NCBI GenBank assembly: GCA_009773995.1
Contig: VSMY01000069.1
Span: forward strand, 1 to 14,197
Length of the DNA stretch: 14,197 bases
Direction: 5' to 3'
Source of the DNA: Oscillibacter sp.
Lineage (GTDB): Bacteria > Bacillota > Clostridia > Oscillospirales > Oscillospiraceae
The first letter of the stretch is position 1, and each line of letters begins with the position of its first letter. The position numbers were made by a program, and so were the translations under genes. The notes under the pieces are model-generated. The model was not told the origin of the DNA, made no database searches, and saw only the letters and a list, made by a program, of their open reading frames with translations. Below, piece by piece: positions 6,480-14,141 of the stretch.

Positions 6480-7805
6480 ATGAAAAAGTTTCTTGCCACA
6501 CTGCTTGCTCTCGTGATGGTCCTGTCCTTGGCCGCCTGCGGCGGCGACAAGGGCGGCGAGACCACTCCCCCGCCCGCCGACTCCGGCAGCACCGAAACCG
6601 AGGCTCCCCCCGCGGATACCGGCTCCGGGGAAAAGACCTCCATCAAGGTAATCGCCGCCGAGTACGGCCAGAACACCAAACAGTGGTGGGCCGACTTCGT
6701 CACCGAATTCAACGGCAGCCATGACGACATCGAGCTGACCGTGGAAGCGGTGTCCTGGAACGACATCTACACGGTAGTCAACACCCGGGTCGCCAACAAC
6801 GACGCCCCGGACATCCTGAACATCGACGTGTTCGCGGACTACGTGGCCGACGATCTGCTCCTGCCCATTCAGGACTGCGTCTCCGACGAGACCTACGCCA
6901 AGTTCTACGACGCCTTCCTGGAGCAGTCCAACATTGACGGCACCATCTGGGCCATTCCCGACCTGGCCTCCGCCCGCGCCATGTACTACAACAAGGGCAT
7001 CCTGGAAGCCGCCGGCGTGGAAGTTCCCACCACCTGGGACGAGCTGAAGGCCGCCTGCGAGGCCATCAAGGCCCATGACTCCAGCATCTATCCTTGGGGC
7101 ATCGACATGACCACCGACGAAGGCCAGGCCGCCTTTGCCTACTACATCTGGAACAATGGAAGCGACTTCACCGACGCCTCCGGAAACTGGACCCTGAATG
7201 CGGACGCCAACGTGGAAGCCATTGAATACGCCATCGGGCTGGTCAAGGACGGCCTGACCAACACCGACCCCGCCAACGAGACCCGTTATGCCCTGCAGGA
7301 TCTGTTCGGCGCCGGCAAGCTGGCCATGATGATCGGACCCAACTCCATCCCCACCTACATCGCCGACAACTATGCCAAAGCCAATACCCCGGCCGAGGAG
7401 CAGATCGACTATGCCTTCGCGGCCATCCCCACCAACGGGGACAACGCCTCCGTCTCCGCCGGCGTTATGGACCGCTTCATGGTCTTCGACAACGGCCACT
7501 CCGATGAAAAGATCGAGGCCATCAAGGAGTTCTTCGACTTCTTCTATGAGGACAGCCGTTATTCCGACTGGGTGCTGATGGAGGGCTTCCTGCCCGCCAC
7601 CTCCGCCGGCGGCGAAATCGTGGCCAAGGCCGACGAGAGCATGGCTCCCTGGGTGGACATCGTGGGCTCCTGTAAATTCTATCCCACCGCCAAGGCCGAG
7701 TGGGCCGACGTGAAGCAGGGCGTCATCGACGTGGAACAGCAGGCTCTGCTGGGCGGCGACGTCAAGGAGCTGCTGGATAATCTCCAGGCTACGATTGCCG
7801 GCTGA
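6480..7805 (+). CDS. ABC transporter sugar-binding lipoprotein
   Basis: A 441-aa extracellular solute-binding protein of family 1 (MalE/UgpB-like). It has a lipoprotein signal peptide with lipobox LAAC and lipidation at Cys20. A low-complexity linker rich in Gly, Pro, Thr and Glu (21-52) follows, then the two-lobed binding domain. Typical stretches are APDILNIDVF, SARAMYYNKGILEAAGVEVP (a family hallmark) and LFGAGKLAMMIGPNS. The start at 6480 is chosen because GGAG (6469-6472) lies 7 nt upstream. An ATG at 6474 is too close to it. The protein would deliver sugar to the two permeases downstream. The neighbouring amino-sugar enzymes suggest an N-acetylhexosamine-containing ligand, but binding residues were not identified. 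A strong hairpin follows the gene. Confidence 0.93.
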   Translation: MKKFLATLLALVMVLSLAACGGDKGGETTPPPADSGSTETEAPPADTGSGEKTSIKVIAAEYGQNTKQWWADFVTEFNGSHDDIELTVEAVSWNDIYTVVNTRVANNDAPDILNIDVFADYVADDLLLPIQDCVSDETYAKFYDAFLEQSNIDGTIWAIPDLASARAMYYNKGILEAAGVEVPTTWDELKAACEAIKAHDSSIYPWGIDMTTDEGQAAFAYYIWNNGSDFTDASGNWTLNADANVEAIEYAIGLVKDGLTNTDPANETRYALQDLFGAGKLAMMIGPNSIPTYIADNYAKANTPAEEQIDYAFAAIPTNGDNASVSAGVMDRFMVFDNGHSDEKIEAIKEFFDFFYEDSRYSDWVLMEGFLPATSAGGEIVAKADESMAPWVDIVGSCKFYPTAKAEWADVKQGVIDVEQQALLGGDVKELLDNLQATIAG

Positions 7806-7843
7806 TATCCCTTACCCTTCCAACGCTTGAAGCAAACCATTGC

Positions 7844-7880
7844 GGGGGCCGGGCCTACACGGCCCGGCCCCCTTTTTCTT
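7844..7880 (+). terminator. Strong intrinsic hairpin after the binding-protein gene
   Basis: GGGGGCCGGGCC (7844-7855), a 5-nt loop TACAC and GGCCCGGCCCCC (7861-7872) form a perfect 12-bp GC stem followed by TTTTTCTT. It lies 38 nt after the stop and 87 nt before the permease genes. It is probably a partial terminator, a common way to make binding protein in excess of permeases. Confidence 0.88.
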
Positions 7881-7966
7881 CCAGCCGTTCTCAAAGCGCG
7901 GCGGCCCCGCCGGGTTTTGACAGCGGCCGGAAGACGTCCTGATTTTGACTATAGGGAGGTGTCCCC

Positions 7967-8923
7967 GTGAGTACAAAGACCCCTGCCGCTCCCGCGGCGT
8001 CCCAGGATCTGGCCAAAAAGGCCCCCCGTCCCTCCGGGAGCAAAAAATTCTTCCGCAAGGCCGAGCCCTACATCTGGATCGCCCCCAGCATCATCCTGAT
8101 GGCCATCTTCATCGTGACCCCCATCGTCAAGGTCTTCCAGCTCTCCATGAGCAAGGTGACCCGGGCGGGCCTGGTCAAGGGCTATAACAACTTCGAGAAC
8201 TTCAGCAAGGTCCTAAAAAGCCCCGCCTTCGCCCTGGTGCTGAAAAACACCATCGTCTGGACCATCGCCGTGGTGGTCATCTCCACCGTGCTGGGCTTCA
8301 TGCTGGCCCTGGTGCTGAATAACAAATTCCGGGGCCGGAAGGTAGCCCGGGCCATCGTGGTCTTCCCCTGGGCCACCACGCTGGTCATCCAGGCCAGCGC
8401 CTGGAACTTCATCATCAACAAGGACTACGGCACCTTAAACACCCTGCTGATGAAAATCGGCCTCATCAGCGCCCCGGTGAACTGGACGCCCACGCCGGCG
8501 GCCTACTTCGCCTGGGAGATCGCCTGCGGCATCTTTGTCACCATTCCCTTCGTCACCTTCTGCGTCCTCTCCGGCCTCCAGAGCATCGACGCGTCTTATT
8601 ACGAGGCCGCCACCGTGGACGGGGCCGGTTACTTCCAGAAGCTCTTCAGCATCACCCTGCCCCTGGTAAAGTCCTCCCTGACGGTGGCCACGGTGCTGAA
8701 CATCATCTACGTCTTCAATTCCTTCCCCATCATCTGGACCATGACCAAGGGCGACCCGGCCAACCACACGGATACCCTGGTCACCTACCTCTACAAGCTG
8801 GCCTTCTACAACGGCAAGCAGGGCGAGGCCTCCGCCGTCTCGGTCATCGGCTTCCTCATCCTGCTGGTCTGCGCCAGCGTCTACATGATCTACACCCTGC
8901 GGAAAGGAGATGACGATCTATGA
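7967..8923 (+). CDS. ABC sugar transporter permease, MalF/UgpA type
   Basis: A 318-aa inner-membrane permease (binding-protein-dependent transport family, COG1175-like). After a cytoplasmic N-terminal tail rich in Ala, Pro and Lys (1-33), six hydrophobic segments are visible at about 35-57, 94-118, 127-147, 178-202, 238-258 and 288-310. The EAA loop that contacts the ATPase reads EAATVDGAG (213-221) and ends in ITLPLVK. The start is GTG at 7967, supported by AGGGAGG (7953-7959) 7 nt upstream. The stop overlaps the next permease by ATGA, so the two are translationally coupled. It would pair with the MalG-like protein and the MsmK-like ATPase encoded further on. The substrate cannot be read from sequence. 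Confidence 0.93.
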   Translation: MSTKTPAAPAASQDLAKKAPRPSGSKKFFRKAEPYIWIAPSIILMAIFIVTPIVKVFQLSMSKVTRAGLVKGYNNFENFSKVLKSPAFALVLKNTIVWTIAVVVISTVLGFMLALVLNNKFRGRKVARAIVVFPWATTLVIQASAWNFIINKDYGTLNTLLMKIGLISAPVNWTPTPAAYFAWEIACGIFVTIPFVTFCVLSGLQSIDASYYEAATVDGAGYFQKLFSITLPLVKSSLTVATVLNIIYVFNSFPIIWTMTKGDPANHTDTLVTYLYKLAFYNGKQGEASAVSVIGFLILLVCASVYMIYTLRKGDDDL

Positions 8924-9783
8924 GTCAGCCCGCCAATGCCGTGAAAAAGCCCGTCTCCGTGAAGAAGACGATCCTGCGCGTCCTGCTCTATTTCGTCGTC
9001 CTGGACGTGTGCGTCATCACTCTGTACCCCTACTTCGCCATGCTGTGCACCGCCCTGAAGAACCGGGTGGAGATTTTCTCCGGCGGCACCATCCTGCCCG
9101 TCGTGCCCCTGTGGTCCAACTTCATCGACATCTGGAGCCGGGCCCCCATGGCCAAGTACATGCTGAACTCCGTGCTCATCGCCGGCGGGTCCACCATCAT
9201 CGCTATGCTCTGCGGCATCCCTGCGGCCTATGCCCTGGCCCGGATGAAGTTCAAGGGCCAAACCGCCTTCCTGGGCTTCGTCATTGTTTCCCAGATGTTC
9301 GCCCCGGTGGTGCTGCTGATCGGCATCTACCAGGTCATGCAGCGCCTGGGCCTGACGGACAACATCCTGGGCCTGGTTTTCATCAACGCCGCCTTCAACC
9401 AGGCGTTCACCATCTGGCTGCTCCGGGGCACCTTCATGGGCATCTCCGCGGAGATGGAACAGGCCGCCACCATCGACGGCTGCACCCGTGTCCAGTCCAT
9501 GATGAAAGTACTGCTCCCCGTGGCGGCCCCCGGTATCGTCACGACCCTGATTTTCATCTTCATCAACGCCTGGAACGAGTACACGGTAGCCCTGTGCCTC
9601 ATCTCCACGGACACCTACAAGCCCCTGACGGTGGGTATCAACACCTTCAACGGGTACAATATGATCGAGTGGCAGTACCTGTTCGCCGCCTCTATCTTCG
9701 CCATCATCCCCGTGGTTATCCTGTTCATGTGCATTGAGAAGAACCTGGTCAGCGGCCTCGCCTCCGGCGGCGTAAAGGGATAA
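8920..9783 (+). CDS. ABC sugar transporter permease, MalG/UgpE type
   Basis: A 287-aa partner permease (COG0395-like). Hydrophobic segments lie at about 20-46, 80-108, 115-138, 148-170, 203-228 and 252-272. The EAA loop is EQAATIDGCTR (180-190) ending in LLPVAAPG, followed by FINAWNEYTVAL, typical of MalG proteins. The ATG at 8920 overlaps the previous stop, with AAGGAG (8904-8909) 10 nt upstream inside the first permease gene. It forms a heterodimeric channel with that permease. No terminator was recognised after it, so read-through into nagB is possible beside nagB's own promoter. Confidence 0.93.
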   Translation: MSQPANAVKKPVSVKKTILRVLLYFVVLDVCVITLYPYFAMLCTALKNRVEIFSGGTILPVVPLWSNFIDIWSRAPMAKYMLNSVLIAGGSTIIAMLCGIPAAYALARMKFKGQTAFLGFVIVSQMFAPVVLLIGIYQVMQRLGLTDNILGLVFINAAFNQAFTIWLLRGTFMGISAEMEQAATIDGCTRVQSMMKVLLPVAAPGIVTTLIFIFINAWNEYTVALCLISTDTYKPLTVGINTFNGYNMIEWQYLFAASIFAIIPVVILFMCIEKNLVSGLASGGVKG

Positions 9784-9815
9784 CGCCGGCAATGGAAAAA
9801 ACTGTCTCAAGGGGC

Positions 9816-9844
9816 TTTTAATATACCTGAATATCTGCTATACT
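9816..9844 (+). promoter_or_regulatory. Extended -10 promoter of nagB-nagA
   Basis: TGCTATACT gives a TGn-extended -10 (TATACT, 9839-9844, 5/6). A poor -35, TTTTAA (9816-9821), lies 17 bp upstream. The start would fall near 9851, 56 nt before nagB. This would let nagBA be expressed separately from the transporter. Confidence 0.55.
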
Positions 9845-9849
9845 CAAGG

Positions 9850-9863
9850 CGAAAGCATTTGCA
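9850..9863 (+). promoter_or_regulatory. Candidate CcpA (cre) site over the nagB transcription start
   Basis: CGAAAGCATTTGCA fits the cre consensus TGWAARCGYTWNCW at 12 of 14 positions, missing the first T and the central G. It covers the expected start point, where CcpA binding would repress. The central CG is usually well conserved, so this is tentative. Confidence 0.3.
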
Positions 9864-9906
9864 AGCAGGGAGCCCCCTTTGAAGTCTGAAAAGGAGAAAT
9901 GCCATT

Positions 9907-10659
9907 ATGAGAATCTTTATCGAGAAGGACTACGACGCCATGAGCCGCCGGATGGCCCAGATCATCGCGGCGGAAATCACCCACAATCCCGCCTGTGTGC
10001 TGGGCCTGGCCACCGGCTCCACCCCCGAGGGGGCCTACAAGTATCTGGTGGATTGGCACAAGCAGGGCTGCCTGAGCTTCAAGGACGTGCTTTCCGTCAA
10101 CCTGGACGAGTACGTGGGCCTGGCCCCCGACCATGACCAGAGCTACCGCTATTTCATGCAGAGCAACCTGTTCGACCATGTGGACATCGTCCCCGAGAAC
10201 ACCCGGGTGCCCGACGGGCTGACGAAGGACCCCAAGGCCTTCTGCGCCGAGTATGACGCCTATATCCGCTCCCTGGGCTACGTGGACCTCCAGCTCCTGG
10301 GCATTGGCCGGAACGGCCACATCGGCTTCAACGAGCCCGGCGACTGCTTCGTCAAGGAGACCCATGTGGTGGACCTGGCGGAAAGCACCATCGACGCCAA
10401 CGCCCGGTTTTTCGTCGCCCGTGACGATGTTCCGAAACAGGCCATCAGCATGGGCATCGGGGCCATCATGGGGGCCAAGAAGGTCCTTCTGGCCGCCAGC
10501 GGCGCGGAGAAGGCCGACGCCATCCTGGGCTCCATCTGCGGGGCCATCACGCCTCACTGCCCCGGTTCCGTCCTCCAGCTCCATCCCAATGTGGTGGTGG
10601 TGGTAGACGAGGCCGCCGGAAGCAAGCTGAGGGCCGCCGGGGTAAGCGTATGCGGATAA
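9907..10659 (+). CDS. nagB: Glucosamine-6-phosphate deaminase
   Basis: A 250-aa cytoplasmic isomerase/deaminase that converts glucosamine-6-phosphate to fructose-6-phosphate and ammonia, the last step before glycolysis. Visible motifs are the phosphate loop GLATGSTP (33-40), NLDEY with catalytic Asp67 (E. coli Asp72), and the active-site stretch GIGRNGHIGFNEPG (132-145) with His138 and Glu143. E. coli Asp141 is Asn136 here, a change I recall in other Firmicutes enzymes. Length is close to the short Firmicutes form, lacking the C-terminal extension of E. coli NagB. AAGGAG (9891-9896) is 10 nt before the ATG. The gene overlaps nagA by 10 nt. Confidence 0.95.
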   Translation: MRIFIEKDYDAMSRRMAQIIAAEITHNPACVLGLATGSTPEGAYKYLVDWHKQGCLSFKDVLSVNLDEYVGLAPDHDQSYRYFMQSNLFDHVDIVPENTRVPDGLTKDPKAFCAEYDAYIRSLGYVDLQLLGIGRNGHIGFNEPGDCFVKETHVVDLAESTIDANARFFVARDDVPKQAISMGIGAIMGAKKVLLAASGAEKADAILGSICGAITPHCPGSVLQLHPNVVVVVDEAAGSKLRAAGVSVCG

Positions 10660-11777
10660 CCGGCGGGCAGGTCTTTGACCTGGAACAAGGTTTTACCGCC
10701 CGGGATCTCTGCACCGACGGGGCCTTGATCTCAAACGTCAGCGGCGATGGGGACGTCCTGGACGCCTCCGGCTGCTACGTCATCCCCGGCCTGGTGGACG
10801 TGCATTTCCACGGCGCGGTGGGCGAGGATTTCAGCGACGCCACCCCCGAGGGTCTGCAAAAAATCGCGGACTACGAGCTTAGCCAGGGCGTGACCTATAT
10901 CTGCCCGGCGGGCATGACCCTGCCGGAGGACCAGCTGACCGCCATCTGCAAGACCACCGCCGCCCACCGGAAAAAGAACCTTGGCGGCGCGGAGGTGGTG
11001 GGAGCGCACTTGGAGGGCCCCTTCCTCTGCATGGCCAAGAAGGGCGCGCAGAACGGCGCGTTTCTCCACGACCCCGACGGCCCTATGCTGAAACGCCTCC
11101 AGGAGGCGGCGGAGGGCTGCGTGAAGCTGGTCACCGTGGCCCCGGAGCAGCCCGGCTCCCTGGAGTTCATCCAGGCGGCAAAGGATCTGGGAGTCCACGT
11201 CTCCGTGGGCCATACCGTGGCGAATTACGACACGGCCAAGGCCGCCTTTGCGGCGGGAGCGGACCACGCCACCCACCTCTACAACGCCATGCCGCCCCTG
11301 GCCCACCGGGACCCCGGCGTCATCGGCGCGGCCTACGAGGTCCCCTCCGTCATGCCGGAGCTGATCTGCGACGGCATCCACATCCACCCGGCGGTGGTGC
11401 GCCTCACCTTCGGCCTGTTCGGCAAGGAGCGGATGATCATTATCTCCGACTCCCTCCGGGCCACGGGCATGCCCGACGGCGAGTATCCCTTCGGCGGGCA
11501 GATGATCGAGGTCCACGGCAACCGGGCCACCATCCTGGGCCACCCGGAGACCCTGGCGGGCTCCGTCACCAGCCTGATGGGCTGTCTGCGCCAGGCCATT
11601 GCCTTCGGCATCCCGGCGGCGGACGCGGTCCGGGCCTGCACCTATAACCCCGCCCGGTCCATCGGCATCGACGACCGGACCGGCACCCTGGACGCGGGCA
11701 AGGAGGCCAGCATCGTTTTGCTGGACCAAAAGGATTTATCCATCAAGGCCATCGTCTTTAAAGGCGAGCTTGTGTAG
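10650..11777 (+). CDS. nagA: N-acetylglucosamine-6-phosphate deacetylase
   Basis: A 375-aa amidohydrolase with a metal-dependent TIM barrel that removes acetate from GlcNAc-6-P to give GlcN-6-P for NagB. Visible residues are HFH (His52, His54) in GLVDVHFHG, metal ligand Glu122 in AHLEGPF, His188 in SVGHTV, His209 in HATHLYNAM, and catalytic Asp267 in IISDS. Length is normal. The start overlaps nagB by 10 nt and has only a weak GGGG upstream, so translational coupling is likely. Activity on GalNAc-6-P (AgaA-like) cannot be excluded, but pairing with NagB favours GlcNAc-6-P. It is followed by a palindrome and a 259-nt non-coding gap. Confidence 0.95.
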   Translation: MRITGGQVFDLEQGFTARDLCTDGALISNVSGDGDVLDASGCYVIPGLVDVHFHGAVGEDFSDATPEGLQKIADYELSQGVTYICPAGMTLPEDQLTAICKTTAAHRKKNLGGAEVVGAHLEGPFLCMAKKGAQNGAFLHDPDGPMLKRLQEAAEGCVKLVTVAPEQPGSLEFIQAAKDLGVHVSVGHTVANYDTAKAAFAAGADHATHLYNAMPPLAHRDPGVIGAAYEVPSVMPELICDGIHIHPAVVRLTFGLFGKERMIIISDSLRATGMPDGEYPFGGQMIEVHGNRATILGHPETLAGSVTSLMGCLRQAIAFGIPAADAVRACTYNPARSIGIDDRTGTLDAGKEASIVLLDQKDLSIKAIVFKGELV

Positions 11778-11779
11778 GA

Positions 11780-11794
11780 GCGCATAGTATGCGC
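11780..11794 (+). repeat. 15-bp perfect palindrome after nagA
   Basis: GCGCATA-G-TATGCGC begins 3 nt after the nagA stop. It is too short and lacks a T run, so it is not a clear terminator. It could be a protein-binding site or a messenger-end stabiliser. Function unknown. Confidence 0.45.
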
Positions 11795-11835
11795 CCGCGA
11801 GCGGATGATATCTGCCCTGCAAAAACGTTGGACTT

Positions 11836-11855
11836 GGCGGGATCCCCGCCTTTCC
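11836..11855 (+). terminator. Weak hairpin downstream of nagA
   Basis: GGCGGG-ATC-CCCGCC (11836-11850) is a 6-bp stem with a 3-nt loop followed only by TTTCC. It may terminate nagA transcripts partially. The short T run makes this uncertain. Confidence 0.3.
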
Positions 11856-11911
11856 ATAAATCAACGGGCCGGGCGGCGACTCCATTCCTATCGTCCCCGG
11901 CACCCAAAAAG

Positions 11912-11918
11912 AAGGAGG
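11912..11918 (+). promoter_or_regulatory. Orphan perfect Shine-Dalgarno sequence
   Basis: AAGGAGG is a consensus ribosome binding site with no start codon at a usable distance. The nearest is a TTG at 11935, 16 nt away and in frame with the ATPase gene. The real ATPase ATG at 12037 is 118 nt further on. It may be the remains of an earlier ATPase leader before other DNA came between, or an anti-sequestering element. Confidence 0.4.
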
Positions 11919-11928
11919 AACCCCCCGC

Positions 11929-12030
11929 TTTCACTTGCGGTGCGGCAGTGTGGAGACCTGCCGTAATGCCCGCGGGAACACGCTTCCCGGGGCGAGGCGG
12001 AGCCGGCGGAGGCCGCTTCGTCAAAGTGAG
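11929..12030 (+). ncRNA. Structured ~100-nt leader element before the ATPase gene
   Basis: The ends pair as TTCACTT (11930-11936) with AAGTGAG (12024-12030), then GCGG (11937-11940) with CCGC (12013-12016). Inside lie two hairpins. One is GCGGCAG/CTGCCGT (11942-11948 with 11958-11964), and its 3' side contains GGAGACCTGCC, identical to the core of the cobalamin-riboswitch B12 box. The other is CGGGAA/TTCCCG (11973-11978 with 11984-11989). The remaining conserved cobalamin-riboswitch blocks were not found. It could be a cis-regulatory RNA, a degraded riboswitch or a small inverted-repeat insertion. Low confidence in any one. Confidence 0.35.
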
Positions 12031-12036
12031 TACGCT

Positions 12037-13215
<1,179 letters not shown>

Positions 13216-13232
13216 TCGCCTCTGTTTTTCAG

Positions 13233-13265
13233 AAAGCCGGTACGGATTTTCCGTACCGGCTTTTT
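13233..13265 (+). terminator. Intrinsic terminator of the ATPase gene
   Basis: GCCGGTACGG (13236-13245), loop ATTTT and CCGTACCGGC (13251-13260) form a 10-bp stem, lengthened by AAA/TTT and followed by TTTTT. It lies 17 nt after the stop and closes the sugar cluster. Confidence 0.9.
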
Positions 13266-13274
13266 CCAAAAAGG

Positions 13275-13303
13275 TTGATTTTTCTGTTGGCTTCCTGTAA
13301 ACT
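13275..13303 (+). promoter_or_regulatory. Candidate promoter of the rhodanese gene
   Basis: TTGATT (13275-13280) and TAAACT (13298-13303) are 17 bp apart, each 4/6 to consensus, 40 nt upstream of the start codon. It follows directly after a strong terminator, so a promoter is needed here. Confidence 0.45.
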
Positions 13304-13343
13304 AAACCTTGTCCCAAAAAATCTTACCAACAGGAGGCGCTCT

Positions 13344-13763
13344 ATGAAAGAGCTTTTTCTACTGGCCGCCGTCATCTGCTTCGGCATGGCCATCCTGAAA
13401 TTCTACTCCGCCCGAATGGGCCGCTCTACTTCTGCCCCCCAGGATGCCGGGAACTCCCGGGCCGCCATCTCCGCCGAGGAGGCCAAAGAGCGGCTGGAGG
13501 CCAACCCGGACGCCATCCTTCTGGACGTGCGGACCCAGGAGGAGTATGACGGGGGCCACATCCCCGGTGCGGTGTGCTTCCCCAATGAGGACATTCTGCC
13601 GGAACTCCCCCTCCCCTTCGAGAAGGACGCGGAGATCCTGGTCTACTGCCATTCCGGCCGCCGCAGCGCCGAGGCGGCGGAGAAGCTGAAGCACATGGGC
13701 TATACCAACGTAGCCGACTTCGGCGGCATCCGGGATTGGCCCTATGAGACGACCACCGACTGA
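13344..13763 (+). CDS. Membrane-anchored rhodanese-like protein
   Basis: A 139-aa single rhodanese domain protein. An N-terminal hydrophobic segment (about 3-20) is a probable membrane anchor or signal, followed by a short linker and the rhodanese fold (about 40-135). LLDVRTQEEYDGGHIPGAV (59-77) is the CH2A-like region, and the active loop is CHSGRRS with catalytic Cys102. Such domains carry sulfur as a persulfide. The acceptor is unknown. The ATG at 13344 is selected by AGGAGG (13332-13337) 6 nt upstream. Length is usual for small single-domain rhodaneses. The gene stands alone between two terminators, so it is probably unrelated to the sugar cluster. Confidence 0.88.
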   Translation: MKELFLLAAVICFGMAILKFYSARMGRSTSAPQDAGNSRAAISAEEAKERLEANPDAILLDVRTQEEYDGGHIPGAVCFPNEDILPELPLPFEKDAEILVYCHSGRRSAEAAEKLKHMGYTNVADFGGIRDWPYETTTD

Positions 13764-13764
13764 C

Positions 13765-13798
13765 AAAAAAACGCCACGCCGGAAGGCGTGGCGTTCTT
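13765..13798. terminator. Bidirectional terminator between rhodanese and the minus-strand gene
   Basis: AACGCCACGCC (13770-13780), loop GGAA and GGCGTGGCGTT (13785-13795) form an 11-bp stem. For the minus strand it is followed by seven T (complement of 13771-13765), a strong terminator. For the plus strand the tail is only CTTC, so it is weaker in that direction. Confidence 0.85.
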
Positions 13799-13805
13799 CA
13801 TGCGC

Positions 13806-14141
13806 TCAAGTCTCTGGGACGGCGCAGATGCCGTAGACAAAGCAGTTATTTTGCAGTTCCTCCTGGCTCACCAGTTCCGGGAAAACGGTGATGGAGTTGT
13901 CCTCGGCAAACTCAATCCTCAGCTCCCCGCTGTAGAGGCGGTAAACTTGGGTTTTCTCCGTTCCGTCGGAGGAGATGACCGTCACCGTCAGCCTTCCGCC
14001 GTCGAAGTAGTCCGCGTCCATCTGGTTTTCGATGGTGATGCCCAGGCCCGTGTTGGCGGCCATGTCCTCCGGCGGGACCCAGAAGCCGTAGCTGGCCTCG
14101 GGATCATAGTCCTCCTGGAAGCTCTCCCCTAGGGTGGTCAT
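13806..14141 (-). CDS. Hypothetical protein, possibly the 3' remnant of a longer gene
   Basis: A 111-aa frame I do not recognise. It is acidic and likely beta-rich, with alternating hydrophobic stretches (RLTVTVISS, TQVYRLYSGELRIEFA, SITVFPELVS) and no signal peptide or membrane segment. Real coding is supported by the stop codon standing just before a strong terminator on this strand. The start is doubtful: the ATG at 14141 has only GGAG directly against it, and an in-frame TGA lies four codons upstream. The true N-terminus may be in another frame or beyond the right edge, which would mean a frameshift or truncation. No function is assigned. Confidence 0.55.
   Translation of the reverse strand: MTTLGESFQEDYDPEASYGFWVPPEDMAANTGLGITIENQMDADYFDGGRLTVTVISSDGTEKTQVYRLYSGELRIEFAEDNSITVFPELVSQEELQNNCFVYGICAVPET

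Noticed and set aside
6378..7499. Minus-strand 373-codon frame opposite the binding-protein gene
   Set aside because: Gly/Val-rich antisense shadow. The lipoprotein signal and solute-binding motifs are on the plus strand.
7917..7950. Perfect TTGACA -35 before the permease genes
   Set aside because: At 17 bp spacing the -10 would be TGATTT (2/6) and no better box lies at 16-18 bp, so a promoter is not supported.
11935..12036. TTG start giving the ATPase a 34-residue N-terminal extension
   Set aside because: The perfect ribosome site is 16 nt away, too far. The added residues are Arg-rich and unlike the family, which starts at MATLNLK.
11778..12036. Full cobalamin riboswitch before the ATPase gene
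   Set aside because: Only the B12-box core is convincing. The GGGAA and GCCACTG blocks and the normal length are missing, so I report it as a finding rather than a called riboswitch.
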